NCBI GenBank assembly: GCA_951640165.1
Contig: OX621253.1
Coordinates: forward strand, 31,317,969-31,381,968
Length of the DNA: 64,000 nt
Reading direction: 5' to 3'
Source: Pseudoips prasinana
Taxonomy: Eukaryota; Arthropoda; Insecta; Lepidoptera; Nolidae
Positions 61,861 to 64,000 of the stretch are shown piece after piece. The notes under the pieces are model-generated. The model had not been told where the DNA came from, did no database searches, and saw only the letters and a program-made list of their open reading frames with translations. The translations under genes were made by a program, and so were the position numbers. The number at the start of each line of letters is the position of its first letter. Positions within the stretch are counted from its first letter, which is position 1.

Positions 61861-61897
61861 CACAACAGGGCACACAGCATTTCTTTTCAGCTGACAT
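61861..61897 (-). CDS. Lone THAP exon 1 (head 4)
   Basis: ATG at 61897, MSAEKKCCVPCC, then G before GTGAGT at 61860-61855; phase 1. It has the CCVPCC ligand pair. No exon 2 is recognisable between here and the exon at 53316 (the space is filled with LINE, mariner and hAT DNA). It may be the original first exon of the P-element relic at 53316-47911, or could splice to exon 2 at 45037. Supported only by motif plus donor. Confidence 0.5.
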
Positions 61898-62079
61898 CGC
61901 AACAAATCGTAATCCGAAGTACGTAGCCGGGGTCAAATACAAAACAAAGTTATTACGGAGTCCAAAACAAAGCACAGGTCAATATAATTTAATAGAGCCA
62001 CCAAAATCCATATAACAAACCAAATCGTCGCGTCGTAAAAAAATAAATAAATACTAATATAATAGAAAAACAGTTTAAA

Positions 62080-62234
62080 TCGTCCGAAATTCGATTAAAA
62101 CTTAAAACACATATTAAACGTGTACTTATGGCTAGGGGTTATTACACCACTAAAGAGTACATCGATGACAAAGACGTCTGGCTCTCACTTCCTACCTGCA
62201 CATTGCTCGCTGGAGATCTTGTAGCCATATAGAC
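62080..62234 (+). pseudogene. LINE C-terminal coding fragment
   Basis: The frame reads KTHIKRVLMARGYYTTKEYI and DDKDVWLSLP, ending TAG at 62232; the KxxLxxxxYYxxxEY(I/L)ND pattern ends many CR1/Jockey-like ORF2s. An untranslated region follows to about 62330. Confidence 0.55.
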
Positions 62235-62462
62235 ATGACTGATCTGCTGTGTTACGTGAACTATCTGTAAATGATTGCTATCATATACTTAATTTAAAAT
62301 GATTGACTCTGTCTCACAAATGAATAATGTTATTGTTTCGAAGATTTTCTTTTGTATACCTAAATATAATCTAAAATAATAAGCATTCAGACAACCGATC
62401 GAGCATATATTGTGTTTGCCTACTAAATAATTACTCTAATTGGACCAAATCCCGTGTTCATG

Positions 62463-62590
62463 CCCGCTTGAGTATGTTTCGCCGGACCGTCTCAACTGGG
62501 TCGTGTTGAAACCGGTAGTAGATGAACCCACTGAGTTTGTTTCGCTGGGTCTTCTCAGTTGGGGCGCATTGGATCCGGTGGTAGCATTAA
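62463..62590 (+). repeat. Two imperfect tandem units of a lepidopteran repeat
   Basis: CTTGAGTATGTTTCGCCGGA ...ACCGGTAGTAG and CACTGAGTTTGTTTCGCTGG ...TCCGGTGGTAG are about 62 bases each. The CACTGAGTTT...CTTCTCAG...CCGGTGGTAG arrangement is familiar from lepidopteran genomes. Non-coding. Confidence 0.55.
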
Positions 62591-62599
62591 AGCGCGACC

Positions 62600-63060
62600 G
62601 TCGTTATTAACACAAGGTCCGTCATAATAATAATACCTTTAATATAGACAGAACCATTGACAATATGTAGTAAAAATATTAGACTTAAACTAGATAATTA
62701 AACATAATCTCTTGACAATAACTTGATACGAGCTAGCTAAATATCATTTCTGTAATAAAATAAATTTTATAAATGTTTTCATACAAGATGTACCTAAATA
62801 TCTATGTTACTAGAAATAATATCTAATGTATACAACTATATTACTACAAACATGTTCTGACTATTTACAAGCGCTTTTTTAAAGTCTACGTGAATAAAAA
62901 CCTTTTTTATTTTTATTCACAATGAAAACAAGAATTGAAAAGAAACAACAGGCAAAAATGTTTTTTTGTTTTTTTTTTTTTTTTTTTGCCCTCTTTGGGC
63001 AGGCTAAGGTCTGTGACCATACCGCCTCGTCTTCGGTTATAATATTTCTGTTTCAAAGTC
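62600..63060. other. Intergenic; probable reversed LINE 3' end at the start
   Basis: ATAATAATAATACCTTTAAT ATAG near 62624 looks like the reversed tail of a LINE. A long T run lies at about 62970-62990. No gene. Confidence 0.35.
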
Positions 63061-63084
63061 AGTCAGTCATGTCCATCAAGTCCG

Positions 63085-63185
63085 TCACATTCATGTCCAT
63101 CACGTCCGTCACAGTCAAGTCATAGTCCTACCCCAGTAAAGCAGTGGAGACTTTACTAGAGGCTTCTATGGAGTTTTGGTTTCAA
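63085..63185 (+). repeat. Dispersed repeat, first copy at 45900-46010
   Basis: Same blocks as 45900-46010, preceded here by short tandem variants of GTCCATCACGTCCGTCACA (63068-63110). Confidence 0.65.
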
Positions 63186-63734
63186 CACGGAAAATCACAA
63201 TTCACGGCAATATCGCACTTTCCTCCACTTGTGTACGTTGTCGAAGATGTTATGTCTAAAAATCCACCAATTTTTGAAAATAAAACATAGCCTCGATGCG
63301 TCCTTTTCCGCGTTGGCGCCAAAACTCTCCGCAAAAATGACTTACAATTGACATTTGCCATCGCAGTGTTGCCATGTTTAAACAACGGAACAGAACAACG
63401 GTACTACGGTGATTTCTTTTACAGGATATTGTAGATTCTATAAAGTTACGGCATGCAGTAGCATTTCTAATATTTGTTTGAAAGTCTATATCGTCCCCGT
63501 AGTTGGAAAATTAAATAACTCCGATTTTGGCGAAATTGACTTTATCCTATTTTCAAAACACCTAAAACAATAACGTTAGTATACCTACGGAATAGAGCAA
63601 CAAACAAGAGTTGTCAAACGAAACCGAAATAGGATGACATTTGTGTGTGTACAAATGTTGATGTGTGCGTGCGTGTCAATTATGTATCTCATGTCGATTT
63701 TTGCATTTATATCGATATCGATAATATTAATCAG
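63186..63734. other. Intergenic, no gene recognised
   Basis: Minus-strand frames here (63182-63385 and 63585-63971) have no motif; the second overlaps the ATG-tailed repeat. Confidence 0.35.
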
Positions 63735-63915
63735 TAATGTGTGGTGACGGCATAGAATATCATCACTCCATCTTATCCCGTGAACTGAGACCATCTTACT
63801 GCTATCGCCAACCCGTCTGCCAAGCGTGGCGATTATGGCATATCCCCCCATTCTTTGGGAAGGCTTTGGTCTAGCAGTGGATGTAATTTGCTGACATGAT
63901 GATGATGATGAATCA
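63735..63915 (+). repeat. ATG-tailed lepidopteran repeat, complete-looking copy
   Basis: Begins AATGTGTGGTGACGGCATAG, passes CGTCTGCCAAGCGTGGCGAT, GGTCTAGCAGTGGATG, and ends in a GATGATGATGATGAT tail. Plus-orientation counterpart of 1457-1715. Confidence 0.75.
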
Positions 63916-64000
63916 GTCCCAGTGATAGTACTAAAATAGGATGGGATGGGATTTTGCATGGCTGAAACCACGATTCGTGAAGTGAAGTAAGAATATTTAA

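Noticed and set aside
62922..63125. 67-codon plus-strand frame with a poly-phenylalanine run
   Set aside because: Phenylalanines come from a T homopolymer and the rest from a dispersed repeat.

Overview
The window is AT-rich nuclear DNA from an insect, most likely a moth or butterfly (Lepidoptera). The evidence is spliced genes with GT/AG introns, several repeats I recognise as typical of lepidopteran genomes (the ATG-tailed GTCCACTGCTGG-type repeat, the GGTTCCG...CCCTTTGGGTAC repeat, tRNA-derived SINEs), non-LTR retrotransposons and many classes of DNA transposon. There are no bacterial-type genes. Species and chromosome cannot be read from the sequence.

The one clearly host-like unit is a minus-strand THAP zinc-finger locus. 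A five-exon gene (exons 33821-33770, 32550-32347, 20735-20307, 19592-19470, 19174-18054) joins in frame and gives a protein of about 640 residues: an N-terminal THAP domain, an acidic linker, and a C-terminal coiled coil plus the helical domain seen in P-element/THAP9 proteins. Upstream on the same strand are two more complete THAP heads (exon 1 + exon 2 at 45396-44831 and 39465-38700), a frameshifted exon 2 (30655-30441) and a lone exon 1 (61897-61861). I see no C-terminal exons of their own for the heads at 45 and 39 kb. Every junction is phase 1, so each head could splice to the shared tail. Another THAP first exon at 71-26 belongs to a gene that continues off the left edge, and a broken THAP copy lies on the plus strand at 46503-47040.

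The rest is dominated by transposable elements. 0.6-2.6 kb: an element with perfect 35-bp inverted ends. 3.5-12.1 kb: a four-level nest (a non-autonomous Tc1/IS630-type element, split by a LINE, split by a 4.2-kb hAT element with an open transposase, which contains a second copy of the first family). 12-17.5 kb: LINE and SINE fragments. 21.6-24.5 kb: a FLYWCH/MULE element with composite terminal repeats. 26-28.4 kb: a P-element scrap and a GC-rich R1-type LINE. 29.1-30.1 kb: an intact Tc1 transposase. 35.7-37.0 and 56.1-57.4 kb: two different DD41D mariner-like elements. 41.7-43.9 kb: a decayed LINE. 47.9-53.3 kb: a P-element-like (THAP9-like) transposase relic, interrupted by a pogo-like element and by an intact three-exon transposon whose last two catalytic residues are about 81 apart (DD82E/Sailor-like). 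54.0-55.5 kb: a hAT relic. 56.0-60.3 kb: a CR1-like LINE followed by another LINE 3' end. 60.9-64 kb: small repeats.

The THAP genes and P-element relics share domain architecture and lie intermixed on the same strand. The locus may therefore record repeated capture of P-element DNA-binding heads by a host gene. That last step is inference.
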